A stretch of DNA of 64,000 bases from Deltaproteobacteria bacterium (GTDB lineage: Bacteria > JAGRBM01 > JAHCIT01). The notes below the pieces were generated by a model that had not been told where the DNA came from, made no database searches, and saw nothing but the letters and a program-made list of their open reading frames with translations. This document shows positions 51,241-60,087 of the stretch, piece by piece. The stretch lies in assembly GCA_026129095.1 (NCBI GenBank), contig JAHCIT010000007.1, positions 62,001 through 126,000 on the forward strand, read 5' to 3'. Position 1 is the stretch's first letter. The number at the start of each line of letters is the position of its first letter. The position numbers and the translations under genes are program-made.

Positions 51241-51269
51241 AAGATGAATCCTGTGGCCAAGGTTGTCAA
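51241..51269 (-). promoter_or_regulatory. Promoter of the isc operon
   Basis: On the minus strand a perfect TTGACA (51269-51264) is followed by a 17-base spacer and CATCTT (51246-51241). The -10 is weak, but the -35 and spacing are good, and the IscR operator lies just downstream. Confidence 0.55.
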
Positions 51270-51475
51270 GATAGGACTGGATTTGTCTTTGATTAAGTGG
51301 GCAGCGCATTTATCTAAGTAATTACAGCTAGTTATATGGCCTCTGATTGACTTGAGAATAGCCCTGACAGACCATTCCGTAGGGAAGAAGCCGACACTGG
51401 ATTCCTCATGGTATTTCCCGTATTGATTAGAGGCTTTCACCGGTATCACTTGCCGACAGACGCGACAGAACATGC

Positions 51476-51560
51476 GCGAGAGTGGTGAAATTGGCAGACA
51501 CGCAGGTCTTAGAAGCCTGTGCCGCAAGGCGTAGGGGTTCAAGTCCCCTCTCTCGCACCA
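51476..51560 (+). tRNA. tRNA-Leu (anticodon UAG)
   Basis: The 85-base sequence folds as a class II tRNA. Acceptor arms are GCGAGAG and CTCTCGC, the anticodon loop CTTAGAA gives anticodon TAG (leucine CUA), and a short variable arm (TGCCGCAAGGCGT) and a T-arm AGGGGTTCAAGTCCCCT follow. The 3' CCA is encoded. It lies alone between the isc promoter and the export operon. Confidence 0.96.
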
Positions 51561-51701
51561 GCCTTAACTCTGTGTTTGCCTTGAATAGCGGGGCGTCCAG
51601 TTCAGAAAACATCCTGTTAAACCAGTCCCGCGTGGCCGGTACATGCCCGTTTATGGGTGCGCTTCGCTGGAAACCACCGGATTTTCGGCTATGAAGTCCC
51701 C

Positions 51702-52913
51702 ATGACCGATCAGCTGTCATCGGATCTCAATTCGCTGCGCATATCACGCGATACTCCCCCTCCCCGGCAACGGCGCCAGTTGGGCTGGGTCATACCCATA
51801 GCCGCCGGAATTGCCGCAATCGTCATACTGGTCCCAATCGCCCGCCGGATCGTCTTCAAGACCAATGTGGAAGTGACCGAGGTTATTTCTGCATCCCCCG
51901 CCCGGGCTTCAGTGCTGCTGACAGCGAGCGGCTATGTGGTTCCTCAGCGGGTTTCAAAGGTCGGTGCCAAGATCACCGGCCGGATTGTCAGGATCTACGT
52001 CCGCGAGGGCGACACGGTTAAGGAAGGCGACCTGATCGCCGAACTGGAAGACGCGCAGGAACGGGCGGCCATTACGGTAGCCCAGGCACGAGCGGCTTCA
52101 GCCGAGGCGCGCGTACGGACCGCAGCCGCACAACTGCTGGAGGTGGACCGCCAGACGGACCGGCAGCGCCGGCTCGCCGAAGAAGGGGTCACCGCCTATG
52201 CGACGGTCGAGGATCTGGAAGCGCGCCGCGATTCGCTTGTCGCTGCCAGGGATGCTGCACAGGCCGAACTGGATATGGCCCGTGCCGAAGTAAATGCCCT
52301 CCGTACGACGCTCTCGTACATGCGGATCGAGGCACCCCTGAGCGGTGTCGTCATCGCCAAGCCAGCCGAGCCGGGGGAACTGGTCGGGGTAATGGCGGCC
52401 AATATTGCCGAAATCGCCGACATGTCCAGCCTTATGGTCGAAGTCGATGTCCCTGAGCGGCGGCTCGCCCAGGTAGTTCCGGGCAATCCGTGCGAGATTG
52501 TGCTGGACGCATTTCCCAACCGGAGACTCCGCTGCAAGGTGCATGAGATCAGCCAGCGGGTCGACAAGGCAAAAGCCACCATCACCGTCAAGGCGGCATT
52601 CGTGGACGAACCCAAAGGCGTTCTGCCTGACATGTCGGCGCGTGTGGGATTTCTCACCGAAGAACTCCCCGAAGATATCCGGAACAAGCCCGACGAACTG
52701 CTTGTCCCCAAGTCGGCTGTTGTTGGCGACCGGAACGATGCAGCGGTGTTTGTTATCCTGGATGGCAAGGCACGGCGTACCCATATTGCTTTCGATGAAG
52801 AGCGCGGAAACTATTACCGCCTCGTCGAAGGACCGACACCCGGCACCCGCATTGTCGACAAGCCGCCGCCGGGTCTCGCTGACGGACACCCAATCAAGGA
52901 GTCACTCCCGTGA
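51702..52913 (+). CDS. Periplasmic adaptor (HlyD/MacA-like) of an ABC export system
   Basis: The protein has 403 residues from the ATG at 51702. One transmembrane helix (IPIAAGIAAIVILVPIA) precedes a barrel-sandwich region (VGAKITGRIVRIYVREGDTVKEGDLIAELEDA) and a helical hairpin rich in heptads, then the closing half (MRIEAPLSGVVIAKPAEPGELV). It should span the periplasm and join the inner-membrane ABC transporter to an outer-membrane channel. Its stop overlaps the next start by 4 bases. No outer-membrane factor gene follows, so a shared one must serve. Confidence 0.9.
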   Translation: MTDQLSSDLNSLRISRDTPPPRQRRQLGWVIPIAAGIAAIVILVPIARRIVFKTNVEVTEVISASPARASVLLTASGYVVPQRVSKVGAKITGRIVRIYVREGDTVKEGDLIAELEDAQERAAITVAQARAASAEARVRTAAAQLLEVDRQTDRQRRLAEEGVTAYATVEDLEARRDSLVAARDAAQAELDMARAEVNALRTTLSYMRIEAPLSGVVIAKPAEPGELVGVMAANIAEIADMSSLMVEVDVPERRLAQVVPGNPCEIVLDAFPNRRLRCKVHEISQRVDKAKATITVKAAFVDEPKGVLPDMSARVGFLTEELPEDIRNKPDELLVPKSAVVGDRNDAAVFVILDGKARRTHIAFDEERGNYYRLVEGPTPGTRIVDKPPPGLADGHPIKESLP

Positions 52914-53608
52914 ATGCACCCGCGCAACAGACTGACAGCAGGCCGATGGTGGAACTGCAAGGCATCACCAAGACCTACCACCGCGGAGACGAAGCCCTTA
53001 CCGTCCTGCACAATCTCGACTTCAGCCTCCCCAAGGGCGGTTACGTCGCGCTCATGGGTCCATCCGGTTCCGGCAAGTCGTCCCTCCTCAACATCATTAC
53101 CGGTCTTGACCGGCCGACTGCCGGCACAGTCCGGGTTGCTGACCATGTATTGACGGATATGGAAGATGGCGGACTGGCCAGATTCCGCGCAACGACGCTA
53201 GGGCTTATCTTCCAGACCTTCAACCTCCTCCCGGTGCTGACTGCGCTGGAGAATGTCGAGTTGCCCCTGCTCCTTACGCACCTGCCCGCAGCCGAACGGA
53301 AAAAGCGGGCTGAAACCGCTCTCCGCATTGTGGGCCTTGCCGACCGGCTTCACCACTATCCGCGCCAGCTTTCGGGCGGACAGGAACAGCGCGTCGCTAT
53401 CGCCCGTGCACTTGTCAACGATCCGGAACTGATCGTGGCGGACGAACCGACCGGCGACCTCGATCGGGATAGCGCCAACGATGTCCTTGCCCTGCTGGAG
53501 AAGCTGAACAGCGAGTTTGGCAAGACCATCCTGATGGTGACCCACGATCCGGCAGCGGCCGAGCGCGCCCATGCAATCCGCCGTCTCGACAAGGGCAACC
53601 TCGTATGA
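52910..53608 (+). CDS. ABC transporter ATP-binding protein (MacB/LolD-type)
   Basis: This 232-residue protein starts at a GTG (GTGA overlap with the adaptor gene). Walker A is GPSGSGKS (50-57), the signature LSGGQEQRVAIARAL, and Walker B VADEPTGDLD. The sequence resembles the LolD/MacB group that pairs with FtsX-type permeases. The stop overlaps the following permease start as ATGA. It hydrolyses ATP to drive substrate transfer through the two permeases. Confidence 0.95.
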   Translation: MNAPAQQTDSRPMVELQGITKTYHRGDEALTVLHNLDFSLPKGGYVALMGPSGSGKSSLLNIITGLDRPTAGTVRVADHVLTDMEDGGLARFRATTLGLIFQTFNLLPVLTALENVELPLLLTHLPAAERKKRAETALRIVGLADRLHHYPRQLSGGQEQRVAIARALVNDPELIVADEPTGDLDRDSANDVLALLEKLNSEFGKTILMVTHDPAAAERAHAIRRLDKGNLV

Positions 53609-54771
53609 GCCTGGCCCTGCTGGCACGGCGGAATATCCGCCGGAACACGGTTCGCACCGCTCTCACGATGGTGGCACTTGCCATCGCCGTCGTGGCATTT
53701 GTAGCAATTCGCACCGTGCTGACGGCGTGGAGCGTTGCCGCTGATTTTGCCGCCAAAGACCGGCTGGCCACCCGGCACAAGATGTCGTTCGTCATCAGCA
53801 TGCCCAAGCATTATGCCGATACGGTGCGCGAGGTTCCGGGTATTCAGGCGGCAACCTGGATGAACTGGTTTGGTGCGCGTGATCCGCGCCGCCCGGACAG
53901 TTTTTTCGCCACCATCGCAGTCGATACCCGGACATTTCTTGATGTTTATGATGAAGTGATGCTCCCCGAGGACCAGAAGACCGCCTGGCTGGAAACCCGT
54001 AATGGCGCGATCGTTGGTGAAGTGCTGGCCAAGGAACTCGGCGTCCAGCCCGGCGACCGGGTGACACTGCAGGGAACGATCTTTCCCGGCTCGTGGGAGT
54101 TTGCAGTGTCGGGGATATACGTGCCGACCCGGCAGACGATCGACCGGATGTCACTGTTCTTCCACTGGGACTATCTCAATGATTCGATCGAGGAAGCCCG
54201 CCGCGACCAGATCGGCTGGATCGTAAGCCGGGTGGACGATCCCACCGCCGGGACGCGGATTTCCCAGGAGGTGGACCGGATATTCGACGAACGGGAGGTG
54301 CCCACGCTTACCCAAAGCGAGCGTGACCTGAATCTCTCGTTCATGGGCATGGTTTCGGGGATACTGAAGGCACTCGATATTGTCTCAATCGTCATCATGC
54401 TGATCATGCTGATGATTCTCGGCAACACGATCGCCATGGGCGTCAGGGAACGTACCCGCGAAAACGGCGTTCTCCGGGCGCTCGGGTTTTCGCCCGGACA
54501 GATCGTCGTGCCGATCATGGGCGAGGCTGCTGCCGTGGGCATCCTGAGCGGTCTCATCGGGCTCGTCCTCGCCTATCCCATCGTGGAACTGGGAATGGGC
54601 CGGTGGCTGGAGGAAAACATGGGGGCTTACTTCCCCTATTTCCGGATCGATCCGGTTACAGCCGTCACTGCGGTCCTCCTGTGCGGGCTGCTGGGTGTGC
54701 TGGCATCCATACCACCGGCATGGGGCGCGGCAAGAATGAAGGTCACCGACGCGTTGAGGCAGGTGGGCTGA
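53605..54771 (+). CDS. FtsX/MacB-type ABC transporter permease (first)
   Basis: This 388-residue protein has an N-terminal helix (residues 15-38, TMVALAIAVVAFVAIRTVLTA), a periplasmic MacB-type domain (about 45-250), and three C-terminal helices within MVSGILKALDIVSIVIMLIMLMILGNTIAMG and the segments that follow. RTRENGVLRALGFSPGQI is the typical cytoplasmic loop. It converts ATP hydrolysis into periplasmic movement (mechanotransmission). Two different permeases follow one ATPase, so they probably form a heterodimer. Confidence 0.9.
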   Translation: MSLALLARRNIRRNTVRTALTMVALAIAVVAFVAIRTVLTAWSVAADFAAKDRLATRHKMSFVISMPKHYADTVREVPGIQAATWMNWFGARDPRRPDSFFATIAVDTRTFLDVYDEVMLPEDQKTAWLETRNGAIVGEVLAKELGVQPGDRVTLQGTIFPGSWEFAVSGIYVPTRQTIDRMSLFFHWDYLNDSIEEARRDQIGWIVSRVDDPTAGTRISQEVDRIFDEREVPTLTQSERDLNLSFMGMVSGILKALDIVSIVIMLIMLMILGNTIAMGVRERTRENGVLRALGFSPGQIVVPIMGEAAAVGILSGLIGLVLAYPIVELGMGRWLEENMGAYFPYFRIDPVTAVTAVLLCGLLGVLASIPPAWGAARMKVTDALRQVG

Positions 54772-55940
54772 TGATACCGGTTGCTTACAATATCCGGAGC
54801 CTGAAGGTCCGGAAGCGGAATACCATCGCGGCAGCGGCAGGGCTGGCAATGGTGGTCTTTGTCTTTTCCGCAGTGCTGATGCTGGCCGAAGGAATTGAGC
54901 GCACACTTGGACGCTCCGGTGAAGATGGTGTGGCGATTCTCCTCCGCAAAGGCGCGGATGCGGAACTTTCCAGTGGAATCGATGCTGCACACCTCGGAAT
55001 CGTGGCTGGTGCCGGCGAAATAGCTACTGGCTCCGGTGGCATACCGCAGGCACTGGGGGAAGTGGTGGTTGTGCTGGCACAACCAATCGCCAGGATGCCC
55101 GACCAGTTCGCCAATGTGACTGTCCGGGGCGTCCCGGACAACGTGCTTCCCTTCCGGTCATCCGTGAAGATCATCGAAGGCAGGGCTGCGACTCCCGGCA
55201 CCGACGAGGCAATCATTGGCAAGGCCATCCGCGGAAGGTTTGCAGGGATGGATCTGGGGCAGTCGTTCGAACTTCGCAAGAACCGGCCCGTCAAGGTCGT
55301 CGGTATCTTCGACGCCCAGGGCTCGGCCTACGATTCCGAAGTCTGGGCCGATATCGACGCCGTGCGGAGTGCATTCGGCCGGCTTGGCGGGCTCTCGTCA
55401 ATCCGGGTGCGCCTGCAGTCGCCCGGCCGGTTCGACGCATTCCGGGCCCGCATAGAAACCGACCGGCAGCTCAGCATGGAAGTCATGCGTGAGCGCAGCT
55501 ACTACAACAAGCAGTCCGAAGGACTTGCCCTGTTCATCACTGCCATGGGGATGATGATCGCCGTTCTGTTTTCTACTGGCGCCATGATCGGCGCCATGAT
55601 CACCATGTATGCATCCATCGCTCACCGGAAACGCGAGATCGGAACCCTGCTTGCACTCGGGTTCTCGCGTATCAGCGTCCTTGTGTCGTTCCTGCTGGAA
55701 TCGGTGCTGCTGGCACTTGTGGGAGGGGGCATCGGTGCGGTTCTGGCCCTTTCGATGCGGTGGGTCAGCTTTTCAACCCTGAACATGCGCACCTGGTCGG
55801 AGATTACTGTCTCTTTTGAACCGACGGCTGGAATCGTGATCGGATCGCTCGTATTCGCCGGTGTGATGGGAATCATTGGCGGGCTGCTGCCCGCCATCCG
55901 GGCATCCCGCATGTCTCCCGTCACCGCGATGCGGGACTGA
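54771..55940 (+). CDS. FtsX/MacB-type ABC transporter permease (second)
   Basis: The protein has 389 residues from the ATG at 54771, which shares one base with the stop of the first permease (TGATG); the reading from 54603 overlaps that gene. An N-terminal helix, periplasmic domain and three C-terminal helices match the first permease, and RKREIGTLLALGFSRISVLVSFLLESVLL is the conserved loop. It completes the adaptor-ATPase-permease-permease operon. Its stop is immediately adjacent to that of the convergent alcohol dehydrogenase gene. Confidence 0.9.
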   Translation: MIPVAYNIRSLKVRKRNTIAAAAGLAMVVFVFSAVLMLAEGIERTLGRSGEDGVAILLRKGADAELSSGIDAAHLGIVAGAGEIATGSGGIPQALGEVVVVLAQPIARMPDQFANVTVRGVPDNVLPFRSSVKIIEGRAATPGTDEAIIGKAIRGRFAGMDLGQSFELRKNRPVKVVGIFDAQGSAYDSEVWADIDAVRSAFGRLGGLSSIRVRLQSPGRFDAFRARIETDRQLSMEVMRERSYYNKQSEGLALFITAMGMMIAVLFSTGAMIGAMITMYASIAHRKREIGTLLALGFSRISVLVSFLLESVLLALVGGGIGAVLALSMRWVSFSTLNMRTWSEITVSFEPTAGIVIGSLVFAGVMGIIGGLLPAIRASRMSPVTAMRD

Positions 55941-56966
55941 CTACTGCCAAGGGTCCAGCATTACCTTGCACTGGCGGTCAGGCACCTTGAGTGCTTCGAA
56001 TGCGTCAGGGAAACCCTGCAGGCCGGTCACCCCGGTTACCATCTGAAGCGGGTCGATACGTCCTGCCGCCATCATGTCGAGCGTGAACTGGAAATCCTGC
56101 CGCCGGTAGCCCACGACGAAATCCATACGTACTTCCTTGATGACTGCCAGAAGCGGAAAGATGGTATCGTTCTGCGAGCATACCCCGACGACGACAATAC
56201 GCCCGCGCGGCTTCACGGTCTGGATACACTGCTGGATAAGCCCCGGCACGCCGACGCATTCAAACACCACGTCCGGTGGCCCGCCGGCAAGCTTCGCAAA
56301 CTCCGCTGCCGGGCTCTGGCGTGAAGCATCAATGACGCCAGTCGCACCGAATTTCGCGGCCATCTCCAGACGCCCCGGCGATTTTTCACTCACGATCACG
56401 TGACGGGCGCCGAAGAACCGGGCCCACATGGCGGTCACCAGCCCCACCGGACCGGCACCGACTACCAGTACACTGTCGCCGCGCCTGATCTCCGACCGGT
56501 TCACCGCATTCAGGCCCACGGCGACCGGCTCCACCAGCGCGCCCTGCTGGAAGCTCACGCTTTCAGGCAGTTTCAGAAGCTCGCTGGATCCGGCAATTAC
56601 ATACTCGGCGTATGCACCCGGTATCTGGCCAAGTCCCGTCGCCCGGATTTTCATACACCGGATTCCATCCCCCGACAGGCAGGCCTCGCATTTCCCGCAG
56701 GCGACAAAGGGTAGCGCACAGACACGGTCGCCTTCCTTCCATTTGTTCCCTGCATCGGCCCCAACGGCCACGATTTCACCTGAAAACTCGTGCCCCATCA
56801 CCGTCTTCGGCGGCAGGCCCGGCGGGAGTGATGCGGCATGCAGATCGGAACCACAGATGCCACAACTGCACACCTTCAGCACCACTTCGCCAGCTTTCGG
56901 CGAAGGATCCGGCACCGTTTCCACGGCGAGCGGCGCACCGATCCTGTGGAAAACTATTGCCCGCAT
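55941..56966 (-). CDS. Zinc-dependent medium-chain alcohol dehydrogenase
   Basis: This 341-residue MDR enzyme has the catalytic zinc site CSCGICGSDLH, MGHEFSGEIVAVG, the structural zinc cysteines (GKCEACLSGDGIRC) and the NAD-binding loop VLVVGAGPVGLVTAMWARFFGA. It resembles sorbitol/threonine dehydrogenase-type enzymes. The substrate is not evident. It follows a leftward gene (56988-58433) by 21 bases, and the SDR gene lies further upstream, suggesting an operon of redox enzymes. Confidence 0.9.
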   Translation of the reverse strand: MRAIVFHRIGAPLAVETVPDPSPKAGEVVLKVCSCGICGSDLHAASLPPGLPPKTVMGHEFSGEIVAVGADAGNKWKEGDRVCALPFVACGKCEACLSGDGIRCMKIRATGLGQIPGAYAEYVIAGSSELLKLPESVSFQQGALVEPVAVGLNAVNRSEIRRGDSVLVVGAGPVGLVTAMWARFFGARHVIVSEKSPGRLEMAAKFGATGVIDASRQSPAAEFAKLAGGPPDVVFECVGVPGLIQQCIQTVKPRGRIVVVGVCSQNDTIFPLLAVIKEVRMDFVVGYRRQDFQFTLDMMAAGRIDPLQMVTGVTGLQGFPDAFEALKVPDRQCKVMLDPWQ

Positions 56967-56987
56967 TTCAACCGGCTCCCGTCCATT

Positions 56988-58433
56988 TCACCCAGCCCGA
57001 AGCAGCCCCGCAGCAACTCCCGCCTCAATGATCGTACGGAGCTGGTACGGACAGGTCCATAATCCGCCATGAAACGCCCGGTCCCGCAAGATGGTTTCCG
57101 GGTGCGCCCTATTCGCCAGGGGACGATGCAGATCTTGCACAAGAAGCGCCGCCATCACGGTGTTGGTCGTGTCCGCATCGAAAGTCTCAATCCCGAGCGG
57201 TTTCGTTCCCCGGTAGCCGGCTGCATAAATACGGTTCGACAGCACCGATCTGGTCCGTGTCATAGGCGCGACATTGCAGGATACCCGGCGGCCCTCGGCC
57301 TGGGCCAGAAAAACCCGCCACCGCTGGAGCCGTTTGGCCAGCAGGTAGTTGGGCCCCTGCCGGGCCTCCACGCAATCGACCACGGCGTGCGGCGAGTCAT
57401 CCAGCGCCGCTTCTGACCGGATATTCGCTTCGAACAGCCGACCCCGCGAGAGTGAACGCAATGGCCGGGAGAGCAGTCCCCGGCCATCAAATGAGTTACG
57501 AGAGATCACTGCCGTCTTTTCCGGCACCGCAAATACTTCCGTCGGAGTCATCAGGTAGGCAACCATTGTTTCCGGATGAATGGCCGCCAGTGCCGAAATG
57601 ATCCGGTCCATCGCTATCGTTACCCGCACATGTTTTTCGCCATCCAGGTAGGCATAGGCACCGATAACGTCGATCTTCCCCTGTTTGTCCAGCCAGTCGA
57701 TGATTTCCGGCAGCTCCGCAAGAAGGTCCGCACCCGGTGCCCGGCCCGGCTTCCGTGGCAGCAGTACACGGCCAGACGTCGCCTTCGCCGTTGCAGCTAT
57801 ACGTTCAGACACTTCAGGCCTGTCCAGGTCGAGTGCCAGAACCGTCGCACCCCACTCGAGAAGAGGACGTAACGGGCCGACTTCCGCCCCGGCGCCAAGC
57901 AGCACGAATGTCCGTCCGGAGAGATCCAGTGGTGCAGGATCGCGGGCCAGCGCGAGTAGCGCTTCCACACAGGCTGGCTCCGCGAGATGCCGGTCCCGCC
58001 AGCGAATGATTTCCTGTTCCAGTTCAGCGCCTTCCAGGATACGGCCGCCGAACGGCACCCTCAGGCTGGAGAACCGCTTTCCCTCTCCGCAAATGGTTTC
58101 GGTCTCAAAGGCACCACTCAGGGCAGCCACTTCAGAAACCGGCATGGCGCGGCCGTCGCGAACAAACTGGACCTTATTGTGAGCTGCCTGAACACCCTTA
58201 CGGGCAATAGTGAGTGCTGCCTCCCGGCTCCTTAATCCTGCCAGCATCATGGGAACGCCGTACCGGGTATAGGTGGCACGCCAGTCGGACTCGCTCCGGA
58301 TTGCCCCGGCAAGCGCAGGGTCAACTGCTTCCACGGCTGATGCGAACACATCACGGGCTGCAGTAATGGTACTGGGCCTACCCGGACCATCCGGGCGGAA
58401 CTGCACGCCCTCACCAATTGTCTGCGCCATCAC
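56988..58433 (-). CDS. Uncharacterised protein with a Rossmann-like domain
   Basis: This 481-residue cytoplasmic protein starts at an ATG overlapping the SDR stop (ATGA). The middle (about 172-205) has GRTFVLLGAGAEVGPLRPLLEWGATVLALDLDRPE, a nucleotide-binding loop and acidic strand end of Rossmann type. The rest has no motif I recognise, apart from FGGRILEGAELEQEI and a C-terminal SNRIYAAGYRGTKPLGIETFDADTTNTVM block that looks strongly conserved. An unusual NAD-dependent dehydrogenase is possible, but no catalytic residue can be assigned. It is flanked by an SDR and an alcohol dehydrogenase in one operon. Confidence 0.75.
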   Translation of the reverse strand: MMAQTIGEGVQFRPDGPGRPSTITAARDVFASAVEAVDPALAGAIRSESDWRATYTRYGVPMMLAGLRSREAALTIARKGVQAAHNKVQFVRDGRAMPVSEVAALSGAFETETICGEGKRFSSLRVPFGGRILEGAELEQEIIRWRDRHLAEPACVEALLALARDPAPLDLSGRTFVLLGAGAEVGPLRPLLEWGATVLALDLDRPEVSERIAATAKATSGRVLLPRKPGRAPGADLLAELPEIIDWLDKQGKIDVIGAYAYLDGEKHVRVTIAMDRIISALAAIHPETMVAYLMTPTEVFAVPEKTAVISRNSFDGRGLLSRPLRSLSRGRLFEANIRSEAALDDSPHAVVDCVEARQGPNYLLAKRLQRWRVFLAQAEGRRVSCNVAPMTRTRSVLSNRIYAAGYRGTKPLGIETFDADTTNTVMAALLVQDLHRPLANRAHPETILRDRAFHGGLWTCPYQLRTIIEAGVAAGLLRAG

Positions 58434-59248
58434 TGCTTCCCGGCCCGCGCCGATGGGGCATCGCGGTCATACATGATCCAGTCGGCCATGAACATAAGCA
58501 ACCATCGCGGAACCAATCGCGTTGTAAAAGCAGTCAGCCAGTTACGCCAGCCAGGCAGGATATTGGACTGGCGCCGGAGCATGCCATTGATGCCTATTTC
58601 AGCCACCCGGCGGCTGGTCATGCTCACAAGCCTCACCATAAACCCCGGTTTCTGCCCCGCCACATCCATGAATTCGGTCAGTGTCCCACCGGGAGAAAGC
58701 ACCGAGACACTGACGCCACTCCCCTTAAGCTCCCAGTTCACCGCCTCGCCAAAATTGAGCACATAGCTTTTCGCTGCCGCGTAGGTGGCGTAGGTGGGCG
58801 TCGGCTGGTAGGCACCGATACTCGACACTTGAAGGATATAACCCGATCCGCGCTGGAGCATCTCTGGCAGCAGGAGGCGCGTCAGGTGCGTGAGGTTGAC
58901 GAGATTCAGGTTCAGCATCTGTTCCTGTCGCTCCCAGGGAACCGCCACAAAATCACCCTTGATGCCAAACCCGGCATTGTTGATAAAAACTTCCGGCTGG
59001 ATACCCTCTTCCTTGAGGCGGCTGCAAAGAGCCACCGGGGCTTCCAGACGGCCGAGGTCCAGCGGGATTACCCGCGCATAAACTTTGTGACCTGTTTCAA
59101 TCTCGTGTGCCAGTTCGCGGAGCCGGTCCTCACGGCGGGCGACTAGCGCGACATTCATGCCCCGCCCGGCAAGCACAAGAGCCATGTCACGGCCAATACC
59201 GCTCGATGCGCCCGTTACGACCGCCCATTTACCTCTAAGTTCCGCCAC
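58430..59248 (-). CDS. SDR-family oxidoreductase
   Basis: This 272-residue protein has the cofactor motif VTGASSGIG near residue 13, NNAG in the middle and the catalytic YAAAK motif (THATY region, YATYAAAKSY). RREDRLRELAHEIE after the first strand favours NADP. It is related to the short-chain dehydrogenases that reduce ketones or acyl intermediates (DltE/YqjQ-type). Its stop overlaps the unknown Rossmann gene, and the alcohol dehydrogenase follows, forming a three-gene leftward unit. Confidence 0.9.
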   Translation of the reverse strand: MAELRGKWAVVTGASSGIGRDMALVLAGRGMNVALVARREDRLRELAHEIETGHKVYARVIPLDLGRLEAPVALCSRLKEEGIQPEVFINNAGFGIKGDFVAVPWERQEQMLNLNLVNLTHLTRLLLPEMLQRGSGYILQVSSIGAYQPTPTYATYAAAKSYVLNFGEAVNWELKGSGVSVSVLSPGGTLTEFMDVAGQKPGFMVRLVSMTSRRVAEIGINGMLRRQSNILPGWRNWLTAFTTRLVPRWLLMFMADWIMYDRDAPSARAGKQ

Positions 59249-59338
59249 TGATGATCCCCCTGACCGTTAACTTGTCTCCCCCTGAACCCCGGCCCGGAGT
59301 TTGCGTCAAAGCCCGATGGGCCGCAAGCAGTTTTTGCA

Positions 59339-59986
59339 CTACACACTCCGGGTGTATTCGTAATAGCCGGTGACGATATCGGCCAGTTCATCGATCAGTT
59401 CGTCTTCCGTCAGGTGATCCGGTTTTTCCAGGACAATACGCAGGACAGCAGCCCGAATCATCCCGGAGACAAGAAACAGGGCAGCCTCCAGGTTCCGGTG
59501 GCTTGCGAAATGACGGTCCGTGTCCCGGGCCAGCGTCCGGCTGAATTCAATCATCTTCCGTTCGACATCACGGACCGGGGCCACTTCGTCCCATCGCGGA
59601 ACCTGCTCGACGATGATTCTCACCAGTTCCCGCCGTTCCCGCATCATTCCAACCGCCATCCTGAGCCAGCGACGGGTGGCAACCGGCAGCGATTCCGGAA
59701 GGAGCAAAGCCATTTCCTTCTGGAGCCGTTCCAGCGTTTCCCTTACCAAGGCATCCAGAAGCGCCATCACTATCGCATCCTTGTCCGGGAAATACTCGTA
59801 AACCGTACCGATACTGACTCCGGCCCGCCGGGCTATCTTGTTGGTTGATGCCTTGGCGTATCCGTGTTCCACCAGAACCTGAGCAGTTGCCTCCAGAATG
59901 GCGTTGACCGTCGCCTGCGACCGCTTCTGAATCGGACTTCTCCGGCGTATGGCAGCCGTTTTTCGCGCCTGAGCCCGCATTTTCAT
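59339..59986 (-). CDS. TetR-family transcriptional regulator
   Basis: The protein has 215 residues from the ATG at 59986. The N-terminal helix-turn-helix (IARRAGVSIGTVYEYFPDKDAIVMALLDA) matches TetR regulators. The C-terminal ligand-binding domain has no recognisable specificity. It is divergent from the LLM oxidoreductase gene, and the perfect inverted repeat between them (59998-60030) is its likely operator. The target is probably the LLM gene, its own gene, or both. Confidence 0.92.
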   Translation of the reverse strand: MKMRAQARKTAAIRRRSPIQKRSQATVNAILEATAQVLVEHGYAKASTNKIARRAGVSIGTVYEYFPDKDAIVMALLDALVRETLERLQKEMALLLPESLPVATRRWLRMAVGMMRERRELVRIIVEQVPRWDEVAPVRDVERKMIEFSRTLARDTDRHFASHRNLEAALFLVSGMIRAAVLRIVLEKPDHLTEDELIDELADIVTGYYEYTRSV

Positions 59987-59997
59987 CGTAGTCACCA

Positions 59998-60030
59998 AAT
60001 CCGAGTAGTATCTGAGCACTAGCTCGGATT
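59998..60030. promoter_or_regulatory. TetR operator candidate between tetR and the LLM oxidoreductase gene
   Basis: AATCCGAG and CTCGGATT form a perfect 8-base inverted repeat spaced by 17 bases, with inner TAGT/ACTA pairs extending the symmetry. It lies 12 bases before the tetR start and 58 bases before the LLM start. Confidence 0.6.
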
Positions 60031-60087
60031 AGTGTGATGGACCTGAAACCCCTCTGGCAAGGGATAAAAGCCGGAAACGGAGACATC

